NCBI GenBank assembly: GCA_965232455.1
Contig: OZ246981.1
Coordinates: forward strand, 868,001-932,000
Length of the DNA: 64,000 nucleotides
Reading direction: 5' to 3'
Origin: JBFGFX01 sp965232455
GTDB lineage: Bacteria > Pseudomonadota > Gammaproteobacteria > Steroidobacterales > Woeseiaceae
A model generated the notes under the pieces. It was not told the origin of the DNA. It made no database searches and saw only the letters and a program-made list of their open reading frames with translations. The position numbers were made by a program, and so were the translations under genes. Of this stretch, positions 36,101-43,669 are shown in pieces. The first letter of the stretch is position 1, and each line of letters starts with the position of its first letter.

Positions 36101-36362
36101 CCGTCGGGTGAACAAAGTGCGTGAGGGACGTCCGCACATTGCCGATATGATAAAGAACAATGAGATTACGCTAATTGTGAACACCACCGAGGGAAAACAG
36201 GCGATTCAGGAATCCCGCTCGATTCGTGCCGAGGCCGTTCGCAGAAACGTCACCTACTACACGACGCTCGGCGCCGCGGTAGCAACCTGCACCGCGATTG
36301 AGCACATCGACGATAGCGAGGTCAATCGGCTTCAGGACCTGCACGGTGAGGTAGCTGCGTGA
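33138..36362 (+). CDS. carB: Carbamoyl-phosphate synthase large subunit
   Basis: A 1074-residue enzyme that makes carbamoyl phosphate from bicarbonate, ammonia and two ATP, for arginine and pyrimidine synthesis. The two homologous halves are evident: ILIVGAGPIVIGQACEFDYS near residue 10 and IMILGGGPNRIGQGIEFDYC near 560. Each has an ATP-grasp domain (FPTIIRPSFTMGGTGGGIAYN and YPLVVRPSYVLGGRAMEIVH). The C-terminal ~140 residues are the allosteric MGS-like domain. The stop overlaps the greA start by 4 bases (GTGA). Confidence 0.98.
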   Translation: MPRRNDIESILIVGAGPIVIGQACEFDYSGTQACKALKEEGYRVILVNSNPATIMTDPETADAIYIEPVKWPAVAQIIEKERPDALLPTMGGQTGLNCALDLVREGVLKKYKVELIAASREAIDMAEDREKFRDAMREIGLEVPRAELAHSLEEAIERQKGIGFPTIIRPSFTMGGTGGGIAYNVEEFEQIVSHGLDMSPTTEVLLEESVIGWKEFEMEVVRDKNDNCIIVCAIENVDPMGVHTGDSITVAPAQTLTDKEYQRMRNASIDVLRKIGVETGGSNVQFAVDPKDGRQLVIEMNPRVSRSSALASKATGFPIAKVAAKLAVGYTLDELQNDITGGATPASFEPSIDYVVTKIPRFTFEKFPGTNDRLTTQMKSVGEVMAIGRTFQESLQKALRGLETGATGFDEKIPLISSESEKDQLRQDLRLPGAERLWYVADALRQGFSLDEVADISGIDRWFLAQIADLVHEEEALRKGGFASLDETGLRRLKRKGFSDARMAAVLRKDLASIRRRRLEFGLRPVFKRVDTCAAEFSTATAYLYSTYEEECEAAPSDREKIMILGGGPNRIGQGIEFDYCCVHASLALRESGYETIMVNCNPETVSTDFDTSDRLYFEPLTFEDVMEIIDKEQPKGVIVQFGGQTPLKLARMLEEAGAPIIGTSPDSIDLAEDRERFQQLVEKLELRQPPNSTARSPEEALKMGNDVGYPLVVRPSYVLGGRAMEIVHGDEDLAVYMDEAINVSNDSPVLLDRFLDLATEVDVDIVCDGQHVLVGGIMEHIEQAGVHSGDSGCSLPPFSLGPEVQKELVQQVVKLAKGLNVVGLMNTQFAIQNNVIYLLEVNPRASRTVPFVSKATGIPLAKIAARVMVGDTLESQGFVNQRRPPYFSVKESVFPFIKFAGADPILGPEMKSTGEVMGVGRSFGEAYAKAQLASGVLLPRQGTALLSVRDRDKKGAIALAEILVARGFDIVATHGTASALARAGVDCRRVNKVREGRPHIADMIKNNEITLIVNTTEGKQAIQESRSIRAEAVRRNVTYYTTLGAAVATCTAIEHIDDSEVNRLQDLHGEVAA

Positions 36363-36835
36363 ACAAGGTGCCGATGACGGTACGCGGCGCGGAATTGATG
36401 CGCGAGGAATTGAAGCGGCTCAAATCCGTCGATCGTCCCGACATCATCAAGGCAATCGCGGAAGCCCGGGCGCACGGCGACCTCAAGGAGAACGCCGAGT
36501 ATCATGCCGCCAAAGAACGGCAGGGTTTTATCGAGGGCCGTATCAAGGAGATCGAGGCGAAGCTGTCGAATATCCAGGAAATCGACGTCACGACAATCGA
36601 TGCCAAGGGCAAGGTCGTATTCGGCAGTACCGTCGAAGTGCTCGATGTCGAGTCGAATGCAGAGACCGTATACAGGATCGTTGGTGAGGACGAGGCCGAT
36701 ATCAAAACCGGCCTGATTTCGTTCACGTCGCCGATCGCGCGCGCGCTTATCGGAAAGAACGAGGGTGACGAGGTCAGTTTTTCCGCGCCGGGCGGCGAAA
36801 AACACTACGAGATCATCGAAGTCCGCTACGAATAA
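36359..36835 (+). CDS. greA: Transcription elongation factor GreA
   Basis: A 158-residue factor that rescues backtracked RNA polymerase by stimulating RNA cleavage. The coiled-coil tip residues are visible in the N-terminal half: ARAHGDLKENAEYHAAKERQ, where Asp and Glu coordinate Mg. The C-terminal FKBP-like domain has YRIVGEDEADIKTGLISFTS and ARALIGKNEGDEVSF. It starts with GTG at 36359, overlapping the carB stop; carAB-greA is a conserved arrangement in gammaproteobacteria. Confidence 0.97.
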   Translation: MNKVPMTVRGAELMREELKRLKSVDRPDIIKAIAEARAHGDLKENAEYHAAKERQGFIEGRIKEIEAKLSNIQEIDVTTIDAKGKVVFGSTVEVLDVESNAETVYRIVGEDEADIKTGLISFTSPIARALIGKNEGDEVSFSAPGGEKHYEIIEVRYE

Positions 36836-36844
36836 GCGCGCGGC

Positions 36845-37141
36845 TCAAATCGGCAACGGGATTTTTGGCGAATCGGAATTTTTTCGGTAAATCAGCGCCA
36901 CGTTTCCGATACGCGCCACCAGGTGCGCCCCGTTTTTCTCGCAAAGCCTCGAGATGATCTCGTCCCTTACGTTCCGATCCCCCGCGCGAACCCGGACTTT
37001 GATGAGTTCATGATGCGTTATGCTCGAATCGAACTCCTTGAGGACCGGCTCCGTGAGCCCCGCGCTGCCAACCGTAATGACGGGTTTCAACTGGTGCCCC
37101 ATCCCGCGCAGGAATTTTTTTTGCGATTCGGACAACGTCAT
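36845..37141 (-). CDS. yhbY: RNA-binding protein YhbY (CRM domain)
   Basis: A 98-residue CRM-domain protein linked to 50S subunit assembly in E. coli. The family block LRGMGHQLKPVITVGSAGLT and ELIKVRVRAGDRNVRD is clear, with GNVALIYR at the end. The start is the ATG at 37141. It is divergent from rlmE with a 42-bp gap, the same arrangement as in E. coli (yhbY/rlmE-ftsH). Confidence 0.96.
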   Translation of the reverse strand: MTLSESQKKFLRGMGHQLKPVITVGSAGLTEPVLKEFDSSITHHELIKVRVRAGDRNVRDEIISRLCEKNGAHLVARIGNVALIYRKNSDSPKIPLPI

Positions 37142-37183
37142 GCAGGCCGATTGTAGCAGGCAACCCTACGCCGGACCGAAGGT

Positions 37184-37807
37184 TTGAGCGGGTCGAAGCG
37201 AAGCGGCGGAACCTGGCGCAAGCGCCAGGAACGAGATCCGTACGTGCAGAGGGCCCGGCGGGACGGCTGGCGTTCGCGGGCCGTCTTCAAGCTGGAACAG
37301 ATCGACCAGAAGGAGAGGCTGCTCAGGCCCGGTATGATCTGCATAGACCTCGGTTCCGCGCCGGGTAGCTGGAGCCAGTACGTCCACGAGCGCTTGAAAG
37401 GCAAGGTAAGGATTATCGCGCTCGATCTGCTGGCGATGGACTCGCTCCCGTCGGTTGAGTTCATCCAGGGCGACTTCACCGAGGACACGGCGCTGGAGAG
37501 AGTCTCGGAGCTTCTCGGCGGCGATCGGGCCGATCTTGTAATGAGCGACATGGCCCCCAATATCAGCGGCACCAAGGCGGTGGACCAGCCACGTTCCATG
37601 TATCTTGCGGAACTTGCGCTGGATCTCGCGCTGAAGACCTTGAAGCGCAGGGGCGACTTCTTATGCAAACTCTTTCAAGGTGCCGGGGCCGACGCATTCA
37701 TCGCCGAGGCCAGGCGCCACTTTGAGCGGGTCAAGGTTGTCAAACCCAAGGCGTCGCGGGCCCGGAGCAGTGAGGTCTACGTGGTGGCGAGAAACTACCG
37801 ACTGTAG
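37184..37807 (+). CDS. rlmE: 23S rRNA (uridine-2'-O-)methyltransferase RlmE (RrmJ/FtsJ)
   Basis: A 207-residue heat-inducible enzyme methylating U2552 of 23S rRNA. SAM-binding IDLGSAPGSWSQYV, the acidic FIQGDFTEDTALE, and VMSDMAPNISGTKAVDQPRS match the family; the K-D-K-E catalytic set is complete, with CKLFQGAGAD and VKPKASRARSSEVYVVA as later members. It starts with TTG at 37184; no ATG is in frame near it. It is followed by ftsH across an odd triple GTCTAA motif. Confidence 0.97.
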   Translation: MSGSKRSGGTWRKRQERDPYVQRARRDGWRSRAVFKLEQIDQKERLLRPGMICIDLGSAPGSWSQYVHERLKGKVRIIALDLLAMDSLPSVEFIQGDFTEDTALERVSELLGGDRADLVMSDMAPNISGTKAVDQPRSMYLAELALDLALKTLKRRGDFLCKLFQGAGADAFIAEARRHFERVKVVKPKASRARSSEVYVVARNYRL

Positions 37808-37810
37808 TAC

Positions 37811-37835
37811 TGTCTAAGGATTAGACACAGTCTAA
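37811..37835. promoter_or_regulatory. Inverted repeat with three GTCTAA half-sites between rlmE and ftsH
   Basis: TGTCTAA-GGA-TTAGACA is a perfect 7-bp inverted repeat with a 3-base spacer, and a third GTCTAA follows at 37830-37835. The three half-sites begin 9 bases apart. This could be an operator for ftsH or simply a short hairpin; I do not recognise it. Confidence 0.4.
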
Positions 37836-37878
37836 ACTATGAGCGTGAATTCGCTTGTCTGGGACGCGGCGACCAGCG

Positions 37879-39834
37879 ATGATGCAGGTTGTTGCCGGAG
37901 CAAAAAATACAGTGAATGACCTGACCAAGAACATCCTCGTTTTTATCGTCATCATCGTAGTGCTTTTATCGGTGGTGCAGGGCCTGAGCGGCGTGAGCGG
38001 GCCTCCGCCGGAGAAGAGGGACTATTCCGAGTTCCTGAGCCAGGTGCGTAGCGGCCAGGTCGAGCGCGTCGTATTCAAAGGTGAACGCATCGATTTCGGC
38101 AGCCGCCCACCGCTGGCCTACTATACGATCAGCCCGGAAACGGACAACAACACGCTGATCGGCTTGCTGGAAGAGCACGGGGTCCGCTTCACGGCGGATG
38201 AGCCCGAATCGCAAAGCCTGATAGGGCAGCTGCTGATCAGCTCATTCCCGATTCTGCTGTTGATCGGCGTCTGGATCTACTTCATGCGTCAGATGCAGGG
38301 TGGCGGTTCCGGACGCGGCGCGATGTCGTTCGGCAAGAGTAAAGCCCGCCTGCTCGGCGAAGACCAGGTTGGGGTAACCTTCGCCGACGTCGCGGGTGTC
38401 GAGGAAGCGAAACAGGAAGTTGCGGAGATCGTCGACTTCCTCAGGGATCCCAGCAAGTTCCAGCGCCTGGGCGGGAAAATTCCGAAGGGAGTCTTGATGG
38501 TTGGCCCGCCGGGCACCGGCAAGACGCTGCTGGCCAAAGCCATTGCCGGCGAGGCCAAGGTGCCGTTTTTCACGATTTCCGGCTCGGATTTCGTCGAGAT
38601 GTTTGTCGGCGTTGGCGCATCGCGGGTGCGCGACATGTTCGATCAGGCGAAAAAACAGGCGCCGTGCATCATTTTCATCGACGAACTCGACGCGGTCGGC
38701 CGTCATCGCGGCGCCGGACTTGGCGGCGGCCACGACGAACGCGAGCAGACGCTCAATCAGATGCTGGTCGAAATGGACGGGTTCGAGGGCAGCGAGGGCA
38801 TCATCGTCATTGCCGCGACCAACCGGCCCGATGTTTTGGATCCCGCGCTCCTGCGGCCCGGCAGGTTCGACCGGCAGGTCGTCGTACCGCTGCCGGACAT
38901 TCGCGGGCGCGAGCAGATTCTCAAGGTCCACATGCGCAAAGTGCCTTTGGACGACAACGTCAATCCGTCGATCATCGCGCGCGGCACGCCCGGGTTTTCC
39001 GGTGCGGATCTCGCCAATCTCGTCAACGAGGCAGCGCTCTTTGCAGCCCGCAGCAACAAGCGGGTCGTCGGTATGGACGAATTCGAGAAGGCAAAAGACA
39101 AGATCATGATGGGCACGGAACGGCGCTCGATGGTCATGAGCGAAAAAGAAAAGCTAAACACCGCCTATCACGAAGCGGGTCACGCCATCGTCGGTTACTG
39201 TGTGCCGGACCACGACCCAGTGCACAAAGTGACCATCATCCCGAGAGGCCGCGCGCTGGGTGTGACCATGTACCTGCCCGAGGAAGACAAATACAGCATT
39301 TCCAAGGAAAAACTGGAAAGCAACATTTCCTCGTTGTTTGGCGGCCGCATTGCGGAGGAGATGACCCTGGGTCCGGACGGAATCACGACCGGCGCCGCCA
39401 ACGACATCGAACGGGCGACCGATATTGCGCGGAACATGGTCACCAAGTGGGGTTTGTCGGAAAAACTGGGTCCGCTTACCTACAGCGAAGACGACGGCGA
39501 GGTGTTTTTGGGCCGTTCCGTGACTCAGCACAAGCAGGTGTCCGACGTTACCGTGCATACGATCGACGAGGAAGTACGCAGCATCATCGACCGCAATTAC
39601 GCGCGGGCGCAGAGAATACTGGAAGAACACAAAGAAAAGCTCGATATGATGGCCAAGGCGCTCATGAAGTACGAAACCATCGACTACGTGCAGGTCGAGG
39701 ACATCATGAACGGCCGGGAGCCGCGGCCGCCGGAAGGCTGGGAGGACACCGACAGCTCCGGGCCAAGCGGCGGGAAGGACGGCCGCAAGAGTGAACCGAA
39801 AAGCACCATCGGCGGGCCGGTCGGCGAGCACTAG
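37879..39834 (+). CDS. ftsH: ATP-dependent zinc metalloprotease FtsH
   Basis: An inner-membrane AAA+ protease of about 651 residues that degrades unstable membrane proteins and, in E. coli, RpoH and LpxC. Two N-terminal membrane helices flank a periplasmic domain (VFIVIIVVLLSVVQGLSG and LLISSFPILLLIGVWIYFM). The AAA domain has Walker A GPPGTGKTLLAKAIAGE, Walker B CIIFIDELDAVG and the arginine-finger segment. Zinc is bound by HEAGH. The tail after GREPRPPEGW is flexible and rich in Gly/Ser. The start chosen is the ATG at 37879; a TTG at 37855 is a poorer option. Confidence 0.98.
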   Translation: MMQVVAGAKNTVNDLTKNILVFIVIIVVLLSVVQGLSGVSGPPPEKRDYSEFLSQVRSGQVERVVFKGERIDFGSRPPLAYYTISPETDNNTLIGLLEEHGVRFTADEPESQSLIGQLLISSFPILLLIGVWIYFMRQMQGGGSGRGAMSFGKSKARLLGEDQVGVTFADVAGVEEAKQEVAEIVDFLRDPSKFQRLGGKIPKGVLMVGPPGTGKTLLAKAIAGEAKVPFFTISGSDFVEMFVGVGASRVRDMFDQAKKQAPCIIFIDELDAVGRHRGAGLGGGHDEREQTLNQMLVEMDGFEGSEGIIVIAATNRPDVLDPALLRPGRFDRQVVVPLPDIRGREQILKVHMRKVPLDDNVNPSIIARGTPGFSGADLANLVNEAALFAARSNKRVVGMDEFEKAKDKIMMGTERRSMVMSEKEKLNTAYHEAGHAIVGYCVPDHDPVHKVTIIPRGRALGVTMYLPEEDKYSISKEKLESNISSLFGGRIAEEMTLGPDGITTGAANDIERATDIARNMVTKWGLSEKLGPLTYSEDDGEVFLGRSVTQHKQVSDVTVHTIDEEVRSIIDRNYARAQRILEEHKEKLDMMAKALMKYETIDYVQVEDIMNGREPRPPEGWEDTDSSGPSGGKDGRKSEPKSTIGGPVGEH

Positions 39835-39889
39835 CGCTCGCGATGTCATAATCGGCATGGCGCTGACCGAGAGCGTCGGGCGATAATCG

Positions 39890-39914
39890 AACGGCAGCCG
39901 CCTGGCTGCCGTTT
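39890..39914 (+). terminator. Rho-independent terminator after ftsH
   Basis: AACGGCAGCC (39890-39899) and GGCTGCCGTT (39904-39913) form a perfect 10-bp stem with a GCCT loop and a short T run (GTTT). It lies 55 bases past the ftsH stop and separates it from folP. Confidence 0.7.
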
Positions 39915-39916
39915 GC

Positions 39917-39931
39917 GTTAACAGGCCCTAG
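39917..39931. repeat. Dispersed motif copy 5 (GTTAACAGGCCCTAG)
   Basis: It is placed 11 bases ahead of the folP start, right after the ftsH terminator. The last nine bases are shared with copy 2. Confidence 0.5.
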
Positions 39932-39942
39932 AAAACATCGCC

Positions 39943-40788
39943 ATGCACCTTAATCTCGGCGCTCGACAGCTTGATCTGACAACACCGCTCGTCATGGGCA
40001 TCGTCAACGTCACCCCCGATTCGTTCTCGGACGGCGGGGCATACGAAGACGCGGCCGCGGCCGTCGGCGCAGCGGAGGCGATGATAGACGCGGGGGCGGC
40101 AATCGTGGACATCGGCGGAGAATCGACGCGGCCGGGCGCGGAACCGGTTGCCGCGAAGGTGCAGCTCGAGCGTGTGATGCCGGTGCTCGAGAAACTACGG
40201 GATACGGACGCGGTCGTCTCCGTGGATACCGGCGATGCAGAGGTCATCCGCGAAACCACCGCGGCTGGCGCCGATATGATAAACGACGTTTTTGGCCTGC
40301 ATCAGCCAGGCGCGCTGCAGGCGCTTGCCGATTCCAGGGCCGCGGTTTGCATAATGCACATGCGGGGATTCCCGGCCACGATGCAGGAAAGTCCGTCATA
40401 CGCCCGTCTGCCGGGCGACATCGTCGACTACCTCCGCGGCCGGATCGCGGCGTGCAGGGAATCCGGTATCGCGCGGGACCGGATCGCCATTGATCCCGGT
40501 TTCGGCTTTGGCAAGACGGACGAGCACAACTTGAGAATTCTGGCCGGCCTGAGGCAATTTGCCGAACTTGCCACGCCGCTGGTGGTAGGACTTTCCCGCA
40601 AGGCCACGCTCGGGCGCATCACCGGCCGGCCCGTCGATCAGCGATTGGCTGCCGGCCTGGCGGCGGCGGTCCTGGCCGTGGAGCGCGGAGCGTCGATTGT
40701 GAGAACTCACGATGTGCCGACAACCGTGGATGCGCTTAGAATCGTGCAGGCGGTGCGAGCGGCCGAGCCGCAGACACCTGGCACGTAA
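39943..40788 (+). CDS. folP: Dihydropteroate synthase
   Basis: A 281-residue TIM-barrel enzyme joining pABA to the pterin in folate synthesis and the target of sulfonamides. The first signature is VMGIVNVTPDSFSDGG; the second is IVDIGGESTRPGA, followed by VSVDTGDAEVIRE and MINDVFG. The later block IAIDPGFGFGKTDEHN is also present. It begins with ATG at 39943 and is the first gene after the ftsH terminator, followed 52 bp later by glmM, the usual gammaproteobacterial order. Confidence 0.97.
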   Translation: MHLNLGARQLDLTTPLVMGIVNVTPDSFSDGGAYEDAAAAVGAAEAMIDAGAAIVDIGGESTRPGAEPVAAKVQLERVMPVLEKLRDTDAVVSVDTGDAEVIRETTAAGADMINDVFGLHQPGALQALADSRAAVCIMHMRGFPATMQESPSYARLPGDIVDYLRGRIAACRESGIARDRIAIDPGFGFGKTDEHNLRILAGLRQFAELATPLVVGLSRKATLGRITGRPVDQRLAAGLAAAVLAVERGASIVRTHDVPTTVDALRIVQAVRAAEPQTPGT

Positions 40789-40839
40789 ACGGGGACGCGA
40801 TGGACGGCCTTGCAACCGGACGATGGGAAGGAATGACAC

Positions 40840-42174
40840 ATGAGTAAGCGATACTTCGGTACGGACGGTATACGCGGTGAGGTTGGAAAAGACCCCATGA
40901 CCGCGGATTTCGCGATTCGACTGGCAAGCGCGGCCGCCCAGGTTCTGGTGCCCGCCGGCGGGACGGTATTGATCGGCAAGGACACGCGGCTTTCGGGTTA
41001 CATGTTCGAGTCGGCCCTGGAAGCAGGATTTGTCGCCGCCGGCGCCGACGTTCTGCTTCTCGGGCCGCTGCCGACGCCGGGAATTGCCTATCTGAATCAG
41101 GTATTCGAGGCGGATCTGGGTGTCGTGATCAGCGCCTCCCACAACGCCTATTTCGACAACGGCATCAAGTTTTTCGACGGCCGGGGCGCGAAACTCACCG
41201 ACGACGTCGAGATGGAAATCGAGCGGTACCTGGATCGACCCGCGATCACGCTGACCTCGCAGGACCTGGGCCGCGCCAAGCGCATCGATACGGCCCGTAC
41301 GCGTTATCAGGAATTCTGTGCGTCCAGATTTCCGGCCGATCGAAATCTCGAAGGCATCAAGGTGGTGTTCGACGGCGCGAACGGGGCCGGCTACAAGGTT
41401 GGCCCGAGAACGCTGAGCGAACTCGGCGCCGAGGTGATCCCCATCGGCTGCTCGCCAAACGGCCGAAACATCAATCACGGTTGCGGGTCCACGCAAATGG
41501 GACTGATTCAGCAGACCGTGCCGGCCGTTCAGGCGCACGTCGGGATCGCGCTTGACGGCGATGGGGATCGCGTGGTGATGGTGGACGAACGCGGTCAGAC
41601 GGTGGATGGCGATCAGCTGCTTTACGTGCTGGCGACGGCGCGCAAGGAAGAGGGGCTCCTGAAGGGGCCGGTGGTCGGGACCGTGATGAGCAACTTGGGT
41701 CTCGAGCATGCCTTGCGCGACCGGAATATCGAGTTTCGGCGCGCGAAAGTCGGTGACCGTTACGTGCTGGAGGCGCTGCGGGAATCCGGCGGAATCATCG
41801 GCGGCGAAACCTCCGGACACATGATTTGCCTGGACCAGACGACCACCGGAGACGGACTGATCAGCGCATTGCAGGTTCTTGCGGTGATGGCGGGAAGCGG
41901 CAAGCCGCTTTCCGAGCTGGTTGCGGGAATGCCGAAATACCCGCAGAAGATGCTGAACGTACAGACCGACAAGCGCCTGGATCCGACGGACTCGCCCGAG
42001 ATTCAGGCAGCGGTTACGGCGGCGGAGCAGGAATTGCGCGAGGCCGGACGAGTGGTGTTGCGCGCATCGGGCACCGAACCCGTGATTCGCGTCATGGTCG
42101 AGGGCGAGGACGAGAGCCAGGTGCTGCAGCTGGCCGAGCGTTTGGCGGCCGTCGTCGCCAAAGCCGCCGCCTGA
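40840..42174 (+). CDS. glmM: Phosphoglucosamine mutase
   Basis: A 444-residue enzyme converting glucosamine-6-phosphate to the 1-phosphate for UDP-GlcNAc synthesis. The phosphoserine loop is VVISASHNAYFDNGIKFF, with Ser100 as the catalytic residue. The metal-binding site is ALDGDGDRVVMVDERG. The C-terminal RASGTEPVIRVMVEG is the phosphate-binding loop. The N-terminal sequence MSKRYFGTDGIRG is classic for GlmM. It starts with ATG at 40840. Confidence 0.98.
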   Translation: MSKRYFGTDGIRGEVGKDPMTADFAIRLASAAAQVLVPAGGTVLIGKDTRLSGYMFESALEAGFVAAGADVLLLGPLPTPGIAYLNQVFEADLGVVISASHNAYFDNGIKFFDGRGAKLTDDVEMEIERYLDRPAITLTSQDLGRAKRIDTARTRYQEFCASRFPADRNLEGIKVVFDGANGAGYKVGPRTLSELGAEVIPIGCSPNGRNINHGCGSTQMGLIQQTVPAVQAHVGIALDGDGDRVVMVDERGQTVDGDQLLYVLATARKEEGLLKGPVVGTVMSNLGLEHALRDRNIEFRRAKVGDRYVLEALRESGGIIGGETSGHMICLDQTTTGDGLISALQVLAVMAGSGKPLSELVAGMPKYPQKMLNVQTDKRLDPTDSPEIQAAVTAAEQELREAGRVVLRASGTEPVIRVMVEGEDESQVLQLAERLAAVVAKAAA

Positions 42175-42268
42175 CCGTGGCTGCGCTGCGGCCCAAACCG
42201 CGTTGATTTGACCGGACTGCCCCGGTATCCTTGCGCGCCTTTTACGGTCACCGACGCGGGATCAGCCC

Positions 42269-43027
42269 ATGCGCAAGTATCTGGTTGCGGGAAACTGGAA
42301 AATGAACGGCCGTTTGGCCGAAAATGAGGCCCTGCTGGACGGTATTTTGGCCGGCCAGCCGCACTCCGATGCGGTGCAGTTGCTCGTATGTCCGCCGTTT
42401 CCCTACCTGCCCGTGGTCGCGGAGCGGCTTGCCGGATCTCCGGTCGCGCTGGGCGCCCAGAACGTGTCGGAGCATGCGGCGGGCGCATTTACCGGTGAGA
42501 CCGCGGCATCGATGCTCAAGGACGTCGGTTGCCGGTACGTGATCGTAGGGCATTCCGAGCGCCGGACGCTGATGGGCGAAAGCAGTGAAATCGTTGCAGC
42601 AAAGTTTGCGGCAGCGCTGTCAGAAGGACTGACGCCTATTCTTTGCGTGGGCGAAACGCTTGAAGAGCGAGAGGCCGACAAGACCGTGGCGGTGATCGAC
42701 GAGCAGTTGGGCGCCGTGTTGGATCATGCCGGCATCGCGGCTTTTGCGGGCGCGGTGATCGCCTACGAACCGGTATGGGCGATTGGGACCGGTATGACGG
42801 CCAGCCCCGAACAGGCGCAGGACGTGCACCGGCACATTCGCGGCGTGCTGGAGGCTCGCGATCCGGCGATTGCCGGCGCGCTGCAGATACTTTATGGCGG
42901 CAGCGTAAAGGGAGACAATGCCGCCGGCCTGTTCGGCAAGCCGGATATTGACGGCGGACTGATTGGCGGCGCTTCTTTGAAGGCGCATGATTTCCTGGCA
43001 ATCGCGAATGCGGCTGCCCAGATTTGA
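42269..43027 (+). CDS. tpiA: Triosephosphate isomerase
   Basis: A 252-residue glycolytic enzyme interconverting DHAP and glyceraldehyde-3-phosphate. Catalytic residues are seen at Lys11 (GNWKMNG), His95 (VIVGHSERRT) and Glu167 (AYEPVWAIGTG); the phosphate loop ILYGGSVKGDNA is intact. It starts with ATG at 42269, 94 bp after glmM, and precedes secG by 7 bp so tpiA-secG are co-transcribed. Confidence 0.98.
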   Translation: MRKYLVAGNWKMNGRLAENEALLDGILAGQPHSDAVQLLVCPPFPYLPVVAERLAGSPVALGAQNVSEHAAGAFTGETAASMLKDVGCRYVIVGHSERRTLMGESSEIVAAKFAAALSEGLTPILCVGETLEEREADKTVAVIDEQLGAVLDHAGIAAFAGAVIAYEPVWAIGTGMTASPEQAQDVHRHIRGVLEARDPAIAGALQILYGGSVKGDNAAGLFGKPDIDGGLIGGASLKAHDFLAIANAAAQI

Positions 43028-43034
43028 GGCTTAA

Positions 43035-43490
43035 ATGACGACTATCCAGACAGTGGTGCTAATTGCGCACACGCTCATTGCGGTGCTGATCATCGTCCTT
43101 GTGCTGTTGCAGCGTGGTAAGGGCGCTGACGCCGGCGCGGCGTTCGGTGCGGGCGCGTCCGGCACCGTATTTGGCGCACGGGGTTCTTCCAACTTTTTCT
43201 CCAGGGCGACGGCGGTCATGGCGACCGTGTTTTTCGCGTCGAGCCTCGCGCTGGCGTATATGAGCAGCCAGCGCGCGGGCACGGTCGACAGCCTGCTCGA
43301 GAATGCGCCGCCGGTCGAGGCAAGCGCTGAGCCTGCGGGCGACGAGGAGATCGTCGATCCGGCCGGCAGCTTGCCGGAGTTCGGTGAGTCGGCGTCCGAG
43401 CCCTCGACTGATACCATTGATTCTGTCGAGGAAGATTTACCTCAGCTCGAGGCCGTGCCGGAGGACAATTCCGGTGAAGGTGACGAATAG
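43035..43490 (+). CDS. secG: Protein-export membrane protein SecG
   Basis: A 151-residue Sec translocon subunit. Two membrane helices (about 2-24 and 54-76) flank the conserved QRGKGADAGAAFGAGASGTV and FGARGSSNFFSRATA loops. The C-terminal 70 residues are acidic and low complexity (Glu, Asp, Pro, Ser), which makes the protein longer than E. coli SecG (110 residues). Such tails occur in several gammaproteobacteria. It is followed 42 bp later by tRNA-Leu, the conserved order. Confidence 0.95.
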   Translation: MTTIQTVVLIAHTLIAVLIIVLVLLQRGKGADAGAAFGAGASGTVFGARGSSNFFSRATAVMATVFFASSLALAYMSSQRAGTVDSLLENAPPVEASAEPAGDEEIVDPAGSLPEFGESASEPSTDTIDSVEEDLPQLEAVPEDNSGEGDE

Positions 43491-43532
43491 GCGGTCTGCG
43501 CCGTTCGCTGACCTTCCGGATTAGCCAACATA

Positions 43533-43617
43533 GCCGATGTGGTGGAATTGGTAGACACGCTGTCTTGAGGGGGCAGTAGCGCGAGCTGTGCCGGTTCGAG
43601 TCCGGCCATCGGCACCA
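43533..43617 (+). tRNA. tRNA-Leu (anticodon GAG)
   Basis: 85 nt with encoded CCA. The acceptor is GCCGATG paired with CATCGGC. The anticodon stem-loop CTGTC-TTGAGGG-GGCAG places GAG at the anticodon, reading CUC/CUU. The long variable arm (around AGCGCGAGCT) and the T-arm GCCGG-TTCGAGT-CCGGC fit class II tRNA-Leu. The 3' end from 43606 onward is also one arm of a 26-bp inverted repeat, so the precursor 3' end can be held in a hairpin. Confidence 0.97.
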
Positions 43618-43669
43618 TACAAAAAAGGGCGACCCGGAAGGGCCGCCCTTTTTTGTATGGTGCCGATGG
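43606..43669 (+). terminator. Large inverted repeat / terminator enclosing the tRNA-Leu 3' end
   Basis: The arms 43606-43631 and 43644-43669 are exact reverse complements over 26 bases; inside, CCC-GGAA-GGG adds three more pairs after one A/C mismatch. The right arm provides a TTTTTT run after CGCCC, so it works as an intrinsic terminator. The outer half of the left arm is the tRNA acceptor end itself, including CCA. Confidence 0.85.
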
